From Prado023 sp963774745 (GTDB lineage Bacteria > Actinomycetota > Actinomycetes > S36-B12 > CAIYMF01): a stretch of DNA of 64,000 nt. Below the pieces are notes generated by a model that was not told the DNA's origin, searched no databases, and saw only the letters and a list, made by a program, of their open reading frames with translations. Where the stretch lies: contig CAVZGE010000011.1 in assembly GCA_963774745.1 (NCBI GenBank), positions 186,001 to 250,000 of the forward strand, in the 5' to 3' direction. Positions 42,711 through 53,662 of the stretch are shown here, in pieces; within the stretch, counting starts at the first letter, position 1; the number at the start of each line of letters is the position of its first letter. The position numbers were made by a program, and so were the translations under genes.

Positions 42711-43211
42711 ATGGCCGTCGTGCCCGAGACCGAGGACGTTGCCGCGGCCACGCCAGCCGGCCTCCTCGATCGCACCCCCGTGGTCGCGCTCCGGGTCGTG
42801 CAGTTCGCCGTCGACCTGGCGATCGTGATGCTGATCACGCTCCTCCCGACGGCACTGACCCTCCTGCTGCTGCCCCGCAACCCGGATGACACGCTCGGCC
42901 AGCTGCTGATCACGATCCCCGTCATCCTCGTCCTGCTGGTCGTGGCCGTCCTGATCAGCTGGTGGTACTGGGCGCGACTGCCCCGACGTCGCGGCGGCCA
43001 GACCCTGGCGATGCGTTGGCTCGGGCTTCGCGTGGTCTGCGTCGACGGCAGCGAGCCCAGCAGCAGCCAGCTCTCGCTGCGCTGGCTGCTGCTGGTCGTG
43101 GACGCCATGTTCCTCGGTGCGGTCGGACTCATCTCGATGCTGGTGACGACCAAGCACCAGCGAATCGGTGACGCGATGGCCGACACGGTCGTCACGCGCT
43201 CCGTCAGGTGA
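42711..43211 (+). CDS. RDD-family membrane protein
   Basis: A 166-residue membrane protein with three hydrophobic segments (FAVDLAIVMLITLLPTALTL, LVVAVLISWWYWA, VVDAMFLGAVGLISMLV). RRRGGQTLAMRWLGLRVV, ending KHQRIGDAMADTVV, is the RDD domain. Role unknown. It diverges from the gene at 42025-42660 and its end overlaps the GH76 gene by 8 bp, tail to tail. Confidence 0.88.
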   Translation: MAVVPETEDVAAATPAGLLDRTPVVALRVVQFAVDLAIVMLITLLPTALTLLLLPRNPDDTLGQLLITIPVILVLLVVAVLISWWYWARLPRRRGGQTLAMRWLGLRVVCVDGSEPSSSQLSLRWLLLVVDAMFLGAVGLISMLVTTKHQRIGDAMADTVVTRSVR

Positions 43212-44328
43212 GACCTGCCCGTTCCAGGCGGGCCAGGCTGGCCAGGGCGAGCGCTCCGCTCAGGTGGGCCGCGAGGGTGGGCGCCCTCTCCCGTGACCAC
43301 ACTGGCCGATCCGCGGCCCAGGACGGGCTGATGCGGCCCCGGCCATCCCGCGCCCTCCACACCGCCTCGCCCTGGACGACGAGGTCGTGGGCGACGTCGA
43401 TCAGGGTGGGGTCGGTCAGCACGAGGGTCGCCGCGTGACGAGCCAGGATCCCGCGGAACAGCTGTGGATCGGCGCCCGCTCCGTCGTGGAGCTCGTCACG
43501 CCAGACGGCCCCCGAGGCGATCGCCGTTGCCGATCCCTCGGCGACCAGAGCCACCGCCCGGCTCACCTCGGCGCACTGGGCGCGAAGCGCCGCCGAGCCC
43601 GCCCGAACCACCCTGGCGGCACGTGCGCTCAGCCGTCGGGCCTCAACCGGGTCAGCCATGCCACCGAGAACGACGTCCAGCCCGGCGACCGTCCCGACGT
43701 TGTAGGACCATAGGCGGCCCTCGGGCACCAGCACCCCGTCCTGCGGGCGGCAACCGTCCCACACGATGCCGCATGGATCCACGAGCGTGGAATGCAGCCA
43801 GTCCGCGGCTGCGCGCGCGATCCCGAGCCGCCCGGCGTCGCCATGCAGCCAGCTGATCCCCGCAAGCAGCATCGCGCCCGGCGCGGTGGCCGCCACATTG
43901 CGGAACTCGTCACCGACGCGCCAGCGGACCCCGCCCAGGCCGACGTCCCAGCCGCCCATGACGGCGTCCGCGAGGGCTGAGGGGGTCTGGACATCGATGA
44001 GGCCGAGACGGTGGGCTCGCAGCGTCGCCAGTCCCATCCACGCAACGTCGTCGTAGTAGCGGTTCGCGGTCAGGTCGCCGCGGTTGCGGTGGGCGATTCC
44101 CTCGATGAGCCGCACCGCCCGCTGCCCTGCCTGCCGGTCCCCTGCCTCGTGCGCATCGAGGAGGACCTCGAGCCCGTGGGCCTGCCACCAGTAGTGCCAG
44201 GGCCGCCACGGCATCAGCGCCCGCACTCGCCCTGGCACCGCCGCACCGACACGGAACAGACCCGTCCTGTGGTCCCAGTACTCGTCGACCAGAACGGCGT
44301 GCGACTCGCGTGCCCGCTCCTGCCACAT
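43204..44328 (-). CDS. Glycoside hydrolase family 76-like protein
   Basis: A 374-residue GH76-like alpha/alpha-barrel protein. Key segments: WRPWHYWWQAHGLEVLLDAH, NRYYDDVAWMGLATLR (the paired Asp of the GH76 active site), GGWDVGLGGVRWRVGDEFRN, and LWSYNVGTVAGLDVVLGG. GH76 enzymes cleave alpha-1,6-mannans. There is no signal peptide, so it is likely cytoplasmic or processed otherwise. ATG 44328, 26 bp after the thioesterase stop. Confidence 0.82.
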   Translation of the reverse strand: MWQERARESHAVLVDEYWDHRTGLFRVGAAVPGRVRALMPWRPWHYWWQAHGLEVLLDAHEAGDRQAGQRAVRLIEGIAHRNRGDLTANRYYDDVAWMGLATLRAHRLGLIDVQTPSALADAVMGGWDVGLGGVRWRVGDEFRNVAATAPGAMLLAGISWLHGDAGRLGIARAAADWLHSTLVDPCGIVWDGCRPQDGVLVPEGRLWSYNVGTVAGLDVVLGGMADPVEARRLSARAARVVRAGSAALRAQCAEVSRAVALVAEGSATAIASGAVWRDELHDGAGADPQLFRGILARHAATLVLTDPTLIDVAHDLVVQGEAVWRARDGRGRISPSWAADRPVWSRERAPTLAAHLSGALALASLARLERAGLT

Positions 44329-44354
44329 CCTCCCTCGCTCCCGTCGGCCGACGG

Positions 44355-45200
44355 CTACTTGATGACGGCCACCGTCTGGGTGTTCCAGGTGACCAGTCGA
44401 CCGGTGCGCGTCCAGAGCTCGCGCGTCTCGACGGTGAACCCCTCCCGGGCAGCCACGCTGCGCCCACGGTGGAACAGCGGCGCGATCCCGCCCTCGCCAT
44501 CGCGCGGCAGGGTGGTCGGATCGCTGGCGTAGTCGAGGGTGAACCCGAGGGTCGCGGCGGGTCGGGGGCGGTCCAGGCGAGCCATCACCGAGACCCACCA
44601 GGCATCGGCCAGCGCGGTGACCACGCTGGCGTCGACCCGCTCCAGCGGACCACGGGGGCGCACCCAACCCATCGTCAGGTCCGTGTCGGCGCCCTGGTAG
44701 GGCAATCCGGAGATGGGACGCATCTCCAGGTGCCTGGTGAAGTCGGGGGCCAGGGGCGGCCCGACGGGCGCCTCGGGGACGGCCTCCGGACCAGCGGCCA
44801 GCTCAGCGGGCGGCGCCACGCCCAACCACCCCGGACCATCGGGCATCGAGTCCCCCCGGCGCGCCGACCCGAGGACCACGACCCCGTGGGCCAGCAGCCC
44901 CCCGTGGTCGTCGAGGCCGCGAACCGCCAGGGTGTTCGTCGCCGAGCCGCGGCGGAGCTCCTCCACCACGAGGTGCAGCCGGCCGACCAGGACGGGTGCC
45001 ACCAGCTGTGCGCTCATGGTGCGCACCGTCAGCCCCGGACGCGGGTCCACCTGCTGCGCGGCGGAGACCATGGCCCCGGTCACGACACCGCCCCAGGCCC
45101 CGCGCCCCTGCTGGAGCCCGTCGGGGACGTCGAGGGTGAATCGCAGCGGGTGGTCGGTCGGCCTCGCGGCGACCAGTGCGGAGAGGTCGAAGGTGTCCAT
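44355..45200 (-). CDS. Acyl-CoA thioesterase-like protein
   Basis: A protein of 281 residues with a double hotdog fold (TesB-like): GLQQGRGAWGGVVTGAMVSA, LTVRTMSAQLVAPVLVGRLH, then PDFTRHLEMRPISGLPYQG and LGFTLDYASDPTTLP. Probably hydrolyses acyl-CoA. ATG 45200 (MDTFDLSALVAARP) chosen; the frame is open upstream to 45278 but unlike the family. No strong RBS seen. Confidence 0.82.
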   Translation of the reverse strand: MDTFDLSALVAARPTDHPLRFTLDVPDGLQQGRGAWGGVVTGAMVSAAQQVDPRPGLTVRTMSAQLVAPVLVGRLHLVVEELRRGSATNTLAVRGLDDHGGLLAHGVVVLGSARRGDSMPDGPGWLGVAPPAELAAGPEAVPEAPVGPPLAPDFTRHLEMRPISGLPYQGADTDLTMGWVRPRGPLERVDASVVTALADAWWVSVMARLDRPRPAATLGFTLDYASDPTTLPRDGEGGIAPLFHRGRSVAAREGFTVETRELWTRTGRLVTWNTQTVAVIK

Positions 45201-45311
45201 GACGCCAGCCAACCACGGACGTGCGACGGCCCGGGAGCCTCCTCGAGGTTCCCGGGCCGCCAGGGTCATCCCACGCACCGGTCGGGGGCTACCCCCGCGC
45301 CGGCACGCTCA

Positions 45312-48300
45312 TCACCGTCGCGCGATCCGACCGGACACGAACAGCGACGCACCGCCCACGAGGGCCATGAGGCTCAGGGCCAGCAGCGGACCGAGGTCGC
45401 CACCCGTCCTGGCCAGCTCGTCCTCGCTGCCGGCCACGACGGCCTCCTCGGTCTCGTCGGGAGTCGCCTCGGCGTCCTGGTCGTCCTCGACGCCGCTGAC
45501 GAGCGCCGGCGGGTTCGCGCTGCACGCCGGGGTGGCCGGCGGGTAGAGCGCAACCGTGTCCATGCTGGGGTTCACCGACACGCGCAGGATCGCTGCCGGG
45601 CGCACGCCACCGTCGGGAACCTCGATCCACGTGCCGTCAGCCAGCTGGTCCCAACCGGGCCAGTCGGTCGGCCGGCCCTGGGAGTCGACCTTCGCGCCCT
45701 TCCAGAGCAGCTCACCGGTGGCGAGCTTCCCGTCGACGAGCGGGTATGTGTCGACGTAGGGCAGGTTCGTCGCCGGGTCGAAGGCCGCGACAGGCTTGCC
45801 GCCGACGAGGATCAGCTTGCCGTTGCTGTCGGCCTGCAGCCACTCGACCGTCACCGTGTAGGGCTGGTTGGTGGCGGGATCCAGGGCGGGCAGGTTCTGC
45901 GACTCGACGTTCACCGCGTAGAAGGGCGTGTCAGCCCGGCAGGTGTCGGACACCGAGACCTTGATCGCCTTCACCGGGTGCACCGTCTGGTCGGACTGCC
46001 CCAGCCAGGTGACCCTGTTGACCAGGGTCTGCGTCCCGAAGCCGGCCTCGACCGTCACCTTGTAGGTGAAGGTCCGGCTGGCACTGGGTGCCAGCGACAC
46101 GTCGGACCACGTGACGGTCGTGCCGTCGGCGTTGGCCTTCCCGGCGTCCGAGATCGAGCCGCTGACCAGCGACACGCCGGCCGGCAGGGTGTCCACGACG
46201 TCGCCGCTGGCGGTGTCGACGCTGGAGACGTTGTCGACCTTCACCGAGTACGTGATCTGCTCGCCGGCCTCGACGGCCGTGCCCTCCGCCACGACGGCGG
46301 ACTTGTCGATCCGCTGGCCGTCGGGCTCGTTGGTGAACGTGCAGGTCCACTCCGCCCCGTTGAACAGCAGGACGTCGGCCGTGGTGCTGGCCGCCCCACC
46401 CCGGTTCTCGCCCGCGGGGAGCGGGCGATCCTCAGCGGGGTTGTCCTGGACGCAGACCGGCGTGCCGAGCATGTGCCACCCGGCCTTCGCGGCCTCCGCG
46501 ACGGACACCTGCAGGCCGTTGCCCTCAGCCGGGACGGTGTAGGTCAGCGCGCTGGTGGTGCCGGCCGGGACCGTGACCTGCTGGTCTCCGGTGACGGTGG
46601 TGGCGGTGAAGTCGAACGGGGTCGACTGCTGCGCCTGGCTGGCACCGACGACGACCTTGCGGATGTTCAGCGTGGCCGTGTTCTCGATGCAGTCCGACTC
46701 GACGACGATCGGAGTGCCGGCGTTCACCACGATCTGGTGGCGTCCGGTGTCCTCGCCGAAGGTGTAGGTGCGGCTCTGCGTGGTGTTGGCCCCGACCACG
46801 ACCCTCTCCGCCTGGCCGCCGTCGACCTCGACGTCGAACGTGGCGTCTACCGCGAACTGGCCCGCGAGCGGGGTGACGGCGTTGGTGAAGGTGACCACGG
46901 CCTGGCCGCAGGTCACGACCGGCGCGTAGGCCGGGTTGCTGACCTGGCAGTCGGTGGTGACGTCCTTGGTGACCGTGGTCATGTCCGGGGCAGTCACGGT
47001 CACGTTCCTGGTGCCCGAACCCTCAGGGAAGGTCGAACTCCACCGTCCCGGACGTGCCCGCGGCGACCACGACCTGCTGGGTCGCCTGACCCTCGACCGC
47101 CACTGTGAAGGTGACCGGAGCTCCGGTCTGGTCGCCCGTGGTCACCGCTGCGTTCGTCAGGCTGACCGTGCCCGTCGCACCGCCCTCCGCGACGCACGCC
47201 GCGCTGATCGAGGCCTGCGGCGCCGCGGGAACGAAGCAGTCGACGGTGACCTCCTTGCTGACCGGCGTCATGCCGTCCGCGCTGACGGAGACGGTCCTGG
47301 TGCCGGTGCCCTCCGGGAAGCCGAACACCACGATCGTGGACTTCCCCGCGGCGACCTCGACCTGCTCGTCGGCACGGCCCGCGACCTTCACCGTGAATGT
47401 CACCGGGGCACTGGACTGCCCTGCCTGTGGGGTGGCCCCGTTGGTCAGGGTGACTGTGCCCTGCGCCCCGCCCGTCGCGACGCACCTGGATTCGATGATC
47501 GCCGTGGGGACGGCTGGGACGACGCAGTCGGTCTCCACCGTGTAGGTCGTGGCCGAGCCGCCCTGCGGCGTGACGACGACCTTGTGGCTGCCTGAGTCCT
47601 CCGCGAATGACTTCGACCAGGTGGCTGAGCCGCCGGCCGGAACCTCGATGGTCTCAGGGGCGTCACTGTCGACCTTGACCGTGAACACTGCCTTGACCTT
47701 GGTGTCAGTCGGCCCAGCAGGGATGTCCTTGTTCGTGAAGGCGACGGAGATGGAGCCGCACTTCTGGTCGACGGTGTACTTCGGGTTGTTGACCTCTGAC
47801 CCGCAGGCGGGGCCGTGGGAGACGTTGAACTGGCCGGTCCAGGCTCCGAGGATCCGCGCGGTGGCGGTCTGCAGATCCTTGTTCAGGTTGGCCGTCGTCC
47901 GGTAGTGGGCTGTTCCCCCTGTCACCTTGTCCAGCGGGACAGTTGACGTCGGCCCACCGACCCACGTGACCTGGATCGACGCGGGCGCCTGGGCCTCAGT
48001 TGTCTGAGTGATCACGAAGTGCCACTCGGTGTTGTCCGTGTCGTGACCGCAGATCGTGGCCGGCTTGACCGTGATGTCCTGACCGCAGCCCCCCGCAGGC
48101 AGTTGCACACCGGCGTAGTAGGTGGAGTTGTCGTTGGGTCCCACGGTTCGGGTCTTCCCGTTGGTCCAGACGCCATTGATGGTGACGTCCGCGCGGGTGG
48201 CGGTGGCGGGTATGCCCGTCTGCCGGAACGTCACGGTGGCACCGGCGGCCACGTTCGACTGCGACGCGGTCGGGGCTGGCCCCTGCGGCCACGCGGTCTG

Positions 48301-48552
48301 GGTGACTTCCCACGGGTTCGCTCCCGTGTCCTTCACGATCGCCGAGCCATCCGGCGTCGACGACGACACCCAGGCGTACTCCTCGATGGCCTCGCTGTTG
48401 CGGAACTGCCACGTGACGCTGTAGGTCCCATCGGCCTCGCAGACGGCCGTTCCGGACACAGTGTTGTGGTGCGCAGAGGCCGGTGCAGCCCCTGCCATGA
48501 TTCCCAGCGATGCGAGCAGCATGCTCAGGACGAGCGCGAAGAAACGGCGCAT
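45312..48552 (-). pseudogene. LAXTG sortase-anchored surface protein, one frameshift
   Basis: Read as one gene this is a 1,079-residue surface protein. Signal peptide ALVLSMLLASLGIMAGAAPA; then several beta-sandwich repeats in which Val/Thr-rich segments end in Cys (e.g. SISAACVAEGGATGTVSLTN); a DUF11 block (AGEQITYSVKVDNVSSVDTA, TDDLAPS-like); then a region WDQLADGTWIEVPDGG; finally LARTGGDLGPLLALSLMALV with a basic tail, a class E sortase (LAXTG) signal. It is split at 47025: an extra A (T on the coding strand) makes CTT CCC TGA instead of CTT CCC GAG GGT. The second part continues the same repeat exactly. Confidence 0.88.
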
Positions 48553-48559
48553 GAGTGGT

Positions 48560-48652
48560 GTGATCCCTCCCTGCCGGTGAAGTCGTTCCTCACCGGCGGC
48601 GCAAACCCCATGGGATCGTGTGTTTCCGATTCCGACCATGGGGTGCGACTGG
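48560..48652 (-). promoter_or_regulatory. Structured 5' leader of the surface-protein gene
   Basis: Two perfect stems lie back to back in the leader, on the minus strand: CCCCATGG/CCATGGGG (outer arms near 48637-48644 and 48605-48612), and GCCGGTGA/TCACCGGC (about 48573-48600) with a nine-base loop. They are followed by GGGAGGG, the likely ribosome-binding site. It may be a translational control element; it does not match a riboswitch I know. Confidence 0.45.
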
Positions 48653-48726
48653 GGGCCAGTCTAGGTGATAGGTCTGACTGGTCCTAATTGCCTGAACTGC
48701 TCCGAGCCGGGGCTCGGGTCGAGCAG

Positions 48727-49377
48727 TCAGGAGCCGGGATCCGGCTGTGGGCCGCCGATCCGGATCTGGACGGCAAGCACGCGGTCGGGGATCACCGCCA
48801 GCATCTTGGCGTCGGGGGTGCCCACGCCGAGGTGCGCGCCGATGGGCAGGTCCGCCAGCCTGCGATCCAGGGACTTCAGGGCCGCGTTCAGAAGCGGGCG
48901 GTCTCCCCCGGTCACGAGGAACGCCAGGTCGGCGCGGGGGCCGAGGATCCGGTCGGCGGTCTCCGCGGCGGCACCCACGATCTCATCGGCCTGGTTGTCC
49001 CGACGGCGGGCGTAGCGCTGCTGGGACCAGCCACCGGCAGCCGTGCGGCCGTGGATGTGCCGGGTGCCGATCTTCTTCTCCGACAGGGTCGAGCCCTCGA
49101 ACGCTGCCACTGCGTAGCCGGCCCGGCGCAGCAGCAGCACTCCGAAGGCCGGCTCCAGCCCGGCCAGCGCCTCAGGATCGAAGGGCTCCAGCCCGTCGGG
49201 CTCCAGCCAGGCCGGCACCACGACCTGGGCGCGGGCTGCATCGGGCGCCACAAGGTTCCAGCCCACTGGCTCGGCCGACCGGGTGGCGGACCAATCGCCG
49301 TGCCGGGCGGCGAACCCCTCGAGCCAACCGGGCAGCCGACGAAGCGGGACCCCGACGACGTGCTCCTGGTCAGGCAT
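48727..49377 (-). CDS. Vms1-like release factor (acVLRF1), peptidyl-tRNA hydrolase
   Basis: A 216-residue protein of the actinobacterial Vms1-like release factor family, an eRF1-type fold. It has VGVPLRRLPGWLEGFAARHG, TLSEKKIGTRHIHGRTAAGG, and GGWSQQRYARRRDNQADEI, the release-factor GGQ-equivalent region of the family. Homologues release nascent chains from stalled ribosomes. ATG 49377 is chosen; it overlaps the TetR stop by 8 bp, so it is the last gene of the fatty-acid operon, an unexpected place. Confidence 0.87.
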   Translation of the reverse strand: MPDQEHVVGVPLRRLPGWLEGFAARHGDWSATRSAEPVGWNLVAPDAARAQVVVPAWLEPDGLEPFDPEALAGLEPAFGVLLLRRAGYAVAAFEGSTLSEKKIGTRHIHGRTAAGGWSQQRYARRRDNQADEIVGAAAETADRILGPRADLAFLVTGGDRPLLNAALKSLDRRLADLPIGAHLGVGTPDAKMLAVIPDRVLAVQIRIGGPQPDPGS

Positions 49378-49963
49378 GCCCCAGTGTCCCACCTGAGTGC
49401 GGCCGCAGCCGACCAGCGCGTTCGAGATCGGCGATGAGGCCCTCGACGAGGAGCTCGACCACCGAGTCCCGCGGTACCGGCGACGTCGTGGCAGCCAGGG
49501 CGACCTCCTCCAACGAGCCCAGCCAGCCGCGCACCGCCAGCTGGGTGATGTCGTCGCGGGCCGGCCACTCGGCGGCATCCAGCCACCGGATCACGTGGTT
49601 GGTGCGCACCTCGTCGAGGACGGCCAGGACCTTCGGGTCCCCCCCGGAGGCCCCGCGCACGAGGGCCACGTACACCCCACGCTTGCGGGCGACGAACCGC
49701 AGGAACGCACGCACCATGTCGCGCAGCCGGGTGTCGACGTCGGTTCCCGGATCCCGGGGAACCGCCTCCATCAACCGATCGCCGGCGCTGGACACGACCG
49801 CGGCGAAGTAGTCGCCCTTCGAGGGGAAGTAGTGGAAGACCAGGGTCCGGGAGACCCCGGCCGCCGCGGCCACCTCGTCCATGGCCAGCTCCTGGATCGA
49901 CCGGGTCGCCAGCAGGTCCAGGCCGATGTCGACCAGCTGCTGGCGCCGGTCCTGGGCCGACAT
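49370..49963 (-). CDS. TetR-family regulator
   Basis: A 197-residue TetR repressor. HTH: DIGLDLLATRSIQELAMDEV then AAAGVSRTLVFHYFPSKGDY. Ligand domain follows with ARDDITQLAVRGWLGSLEEV. It sits downstream of thiolase and fadB, and is a good candidate to bind the palindrome at 53538-53549. ATG 49963 chosen; ATG 49990 (MGAVPGPPRM) has a GGAG upstream. 56 bp after the fadB stop. Confidence 0.9.
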   Translation of the reverse strand: MSAQDRRQQLVDIGLDLLATRSIQELAMDEVAAAAGVSRTLVFHYFPSKGDYFAAVVSSAGDRLMEAVPRDPGTDVDTRLRDMVRAFLRFVARKRGVYVALVRGASGGDPKVLAVLDEVRTNHVIRWLDAAEWPARDDITQLAVRGWLGSLEEVALAATTSPVPRDSVVELLVEGLIADLERAGRLRPHSGGTLGHA

Positions 49964-50019
49964 GCGCGGTGGCCCCGGGACGGCCCCCATCGGGGCTGCT
50001 CCGGGGCCACCGCTGCGAC

Positions 50020-52194
50020 TCACTTGTAGCTGCCGCCAGCCTCGGCCAGCGCCACGACGGACGCCGGCGGGGCGAACCGCTCGCCGTACTTCGCGGCCAG
50101 CTCGTTGGCCCGCGCCACGAAGGCCTTCGGGCCGACACCGTCGTAGGTGTTCACGAACTGCAGCACGCCACCGGTCCAGGCCGGGAAGCCGATGCCGAAG
50201 ATCGAGCCGATGTTCGCGTCCGGCACGGTGCGCAGCACGTTCTCGTCGAGGCACTTGATGCTCTCGATCACCTCGATGAACAGCATCCGGTCCTGCAGGT
50301 CCTTCAGCGGGAGGTCGAGGTTGTCCCCGCCGAAGGAGCTCCTTCAGGCCGCTCCACAGGCCGAGCTTCTTGCCCTCGGCGTACTCGTAGAAGCCCGCGC
50401 CCGCGGCCCGGCCGCCGCGCTCGTGCTCGGTGACCATCTTCTCGATGACCGCGTAGCCCGGGTGCGCGACCCACTCGACACCCTCGGGGCCGCGGCCGCC
50501 GCGGCCGAGCCTCCTTCTTGATCTTCAGGCCGAGCGTCAGGCTCACCTCGTCGGTCAGCGCCAGCGGGCCGACCGGGTAGCCGGCCTGCAGGGCTGCCTG
50601 CTCGACACTGTTCGCCGGGAACGCCCTCGCCCACCAGCGACGCAGCCTCGGCCACGACCGTGCCGATGACACGGCTGGTGAAGAAGCCGCGGCTGTCGTT
50701 GACCACGATCGGCAGCTTGCGGATCTGCACCGCGACGTCGATGGCCTTGGCCAGCGCCTCGTCGGAGGTCTGCTTGCCGACCACGATCTCCAGCAGCTTC
50801 ATCTTGTCGACTGGCGAGAAGAAGTGCAGGCCGATGAAGTCCTCCGGCCGGTCCACGCCCTCGGAGAGCCCGGTGACGGGCAGCGACGAGGTGTTGGATC
50901 CCAGGAGAGCGTCCTCGGTCAGCAGCGGCACCACCTCGGCGTACACCGACTTCTTCAGGGCCGGGTCCTCGAACACCGCCTCGATCATGAGGTCAGCACC
51001 CTTCGCATCGGCCATGTTCTCGGTCGGGAGGATCCGGGCGAGGATCTCGTCGCGGCCCTCGGCAGTCATCTTGCCGCGGGCCACGGCCTTGTCGAGGATG
51101 CCCTGCGAGTAGGCCTTGCCCTTCTCGGCGGCCGCGAGGGTCATGTCCTTGAGGACGACCTCCATGCCGGACCGGGCGCACTCGTAGGCGATGCCCGCGC
51201 CCATCATCCCGGCGCCGAGGACGACCACCTTCTGCGCGGTGTACTTCGGGACGTCCTTCGGCCGGTCACCGCCCTTGCTGATGTGCTGCAGGTCGAAGAA
51301 GAACGCCTGGGTCATGTTCTTGCTGACCGGGCCGATCGCGAGGTTCACGAAGTACTGCGTCTCGATGGTCTCCGCGGTCGCGAAGTCGACCTGGGCACCC
51401 TCCACGGCGGCAGCCATGATGTGGTGCGGTGCGGGCATCGGCGCGCCCTTGAGCGTCTTGCGCAGGTTGGCCGGGAACGCCGGCAGGTTCGCCGCGAACG
51501 CCGGGGTCATCGGCGTGCCGCCGGGGATCTTGTAGCCCTTGACATCCCACGGCTGGACGGCGTCGAGGTTCGACAGCGCCCACGTCTTGGCCGCGTGCAT
51601 CATCTCCTCGGGGGTGCTGACGAGCTCGTCGACCACCCCGGCAGCCAGTGCGTCCTTGGGCTTGCGCTGCTGGCCCTGGAGGAGGTGGTTCATGAGCGCG
51701 GTCTGGATGCCGAACATCCGGACCGTGCGCACGACGCCGCCGCCGCCCGGGAGCAGGCCGAGGGTGACCTCGGGCAGGCCGATCATCGAGCCCTTGGCGT
51801 CGAGGGCGACGCGGTGGTGGCAGGCCAGGGCGATCTCCAGGCCCCCGCCGAGGGCAGCGCCATTGATCGCGGCCACGACCGGGCGGCCGAGGGTCTCCAA
51901 TCGGCGGAAGAGCTCCTTGAGCTTGCTGGCCTCGGCGGTCCACATCGCGGCGTCCTCGGGCGTGGTGTCCATGACCCGCGTGAGGTCGAAGCCGGCGAAG
52001 AAGGTCTTCTTCCCCGACGTCAGGACGACACCGTTGACCTTGTCCTTCTCCGCCTCCAGCCGATCCAGGGTGGCCTGCAGCGAGGTCACGAAGATCTCGT
52101 TCATCGTGTTCACGGGGGCCGTCGGGTCGTCCATCGTCAGGGTGACGATGCCGGCCTCGTCGGACTCCCAGCCGAACATGTTGATGTCAGTCAT
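50020..52194 (-). pseudogene. FadB/FadJ-like enoyl-CoA hydratase / 3-hydroxyacyl-CoA dehydrogenase, three frame breaks
   Basis: Multifunctional fatty-acid oxidation protein. N-half crotonase fold (TMDDPTAPVNTMNEIFV, VAAINGAALGGGLEIALACH); C-half NAD-binding HAD: VVLGAGMMGAGIAYECARSG, EAVFEDPALKKSVYAEV, GLHFFSPVDKMKLLEIVVGK, then the helical tail. The open frame breaks after SLVGEG; family sequence resumes as VPANSVEQAALQAGYPVGPL, then in another frame as GPEGVEWVAHPGYAVIEKMV, then in a third as FGGDNLDLPLKDLQDRMLFI. Deleting one base at each point (about 50615, between 50480 and 50515, and 50335) gives exactly 723 residues, the family length. Confidence 0.92.
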
Positions 52195-52225
52195 GTGTTG
52201 ATGCCTTCCTTGTCCGGTCGGGGTC

Positions 52226-53440
<1,215 letters not shown>

Positions 53441-53530
53441 GCCTGCATCTCTCCTGCCTGCTGTCGTGGTGATGCTCAATTCCGATCGCCCACAGGATCG
53501 CGGGTTCGGCTTGTTGAGCAAGTGTCAACA

Positions 53531-53561
53531 GCCTACTACTGGCCAGTAACTTGTTGTCAAG
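53531..53561 (-). promoter_or_regulatory. Promoter of the fad operon with palindromic operator
   Basis: On the minus strand -35 TTGACA is at 53561-53556 and -10 TAGGCT at 53536-53531, spaced 19 bp. Between them lies TACTGGCCAGTA (53538-53549), a perfect 12-bp palindrome, the size used by TetR dimers. This region is much more AT-rich than the flanks. The TetR protein of the operon is the likely binder. Confidence 0.7.
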
Positions 53562-53662
53562 GGGGGGTCCTGATCTGCCGATGACAGACCCTGGCGGGTG
53601 TAACCCGGGGGCCGCTGGACGCTCCCGGCGCGTCGAACCCGGCCTCCGAGGAGTGGTACCCG

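Noticed and set aside
44310..47108. 932-codon plus-strand frame
   Set aside because: It is antisense to the thioesterase and surface protein, with low-complexity Arg/Gly/His composition.
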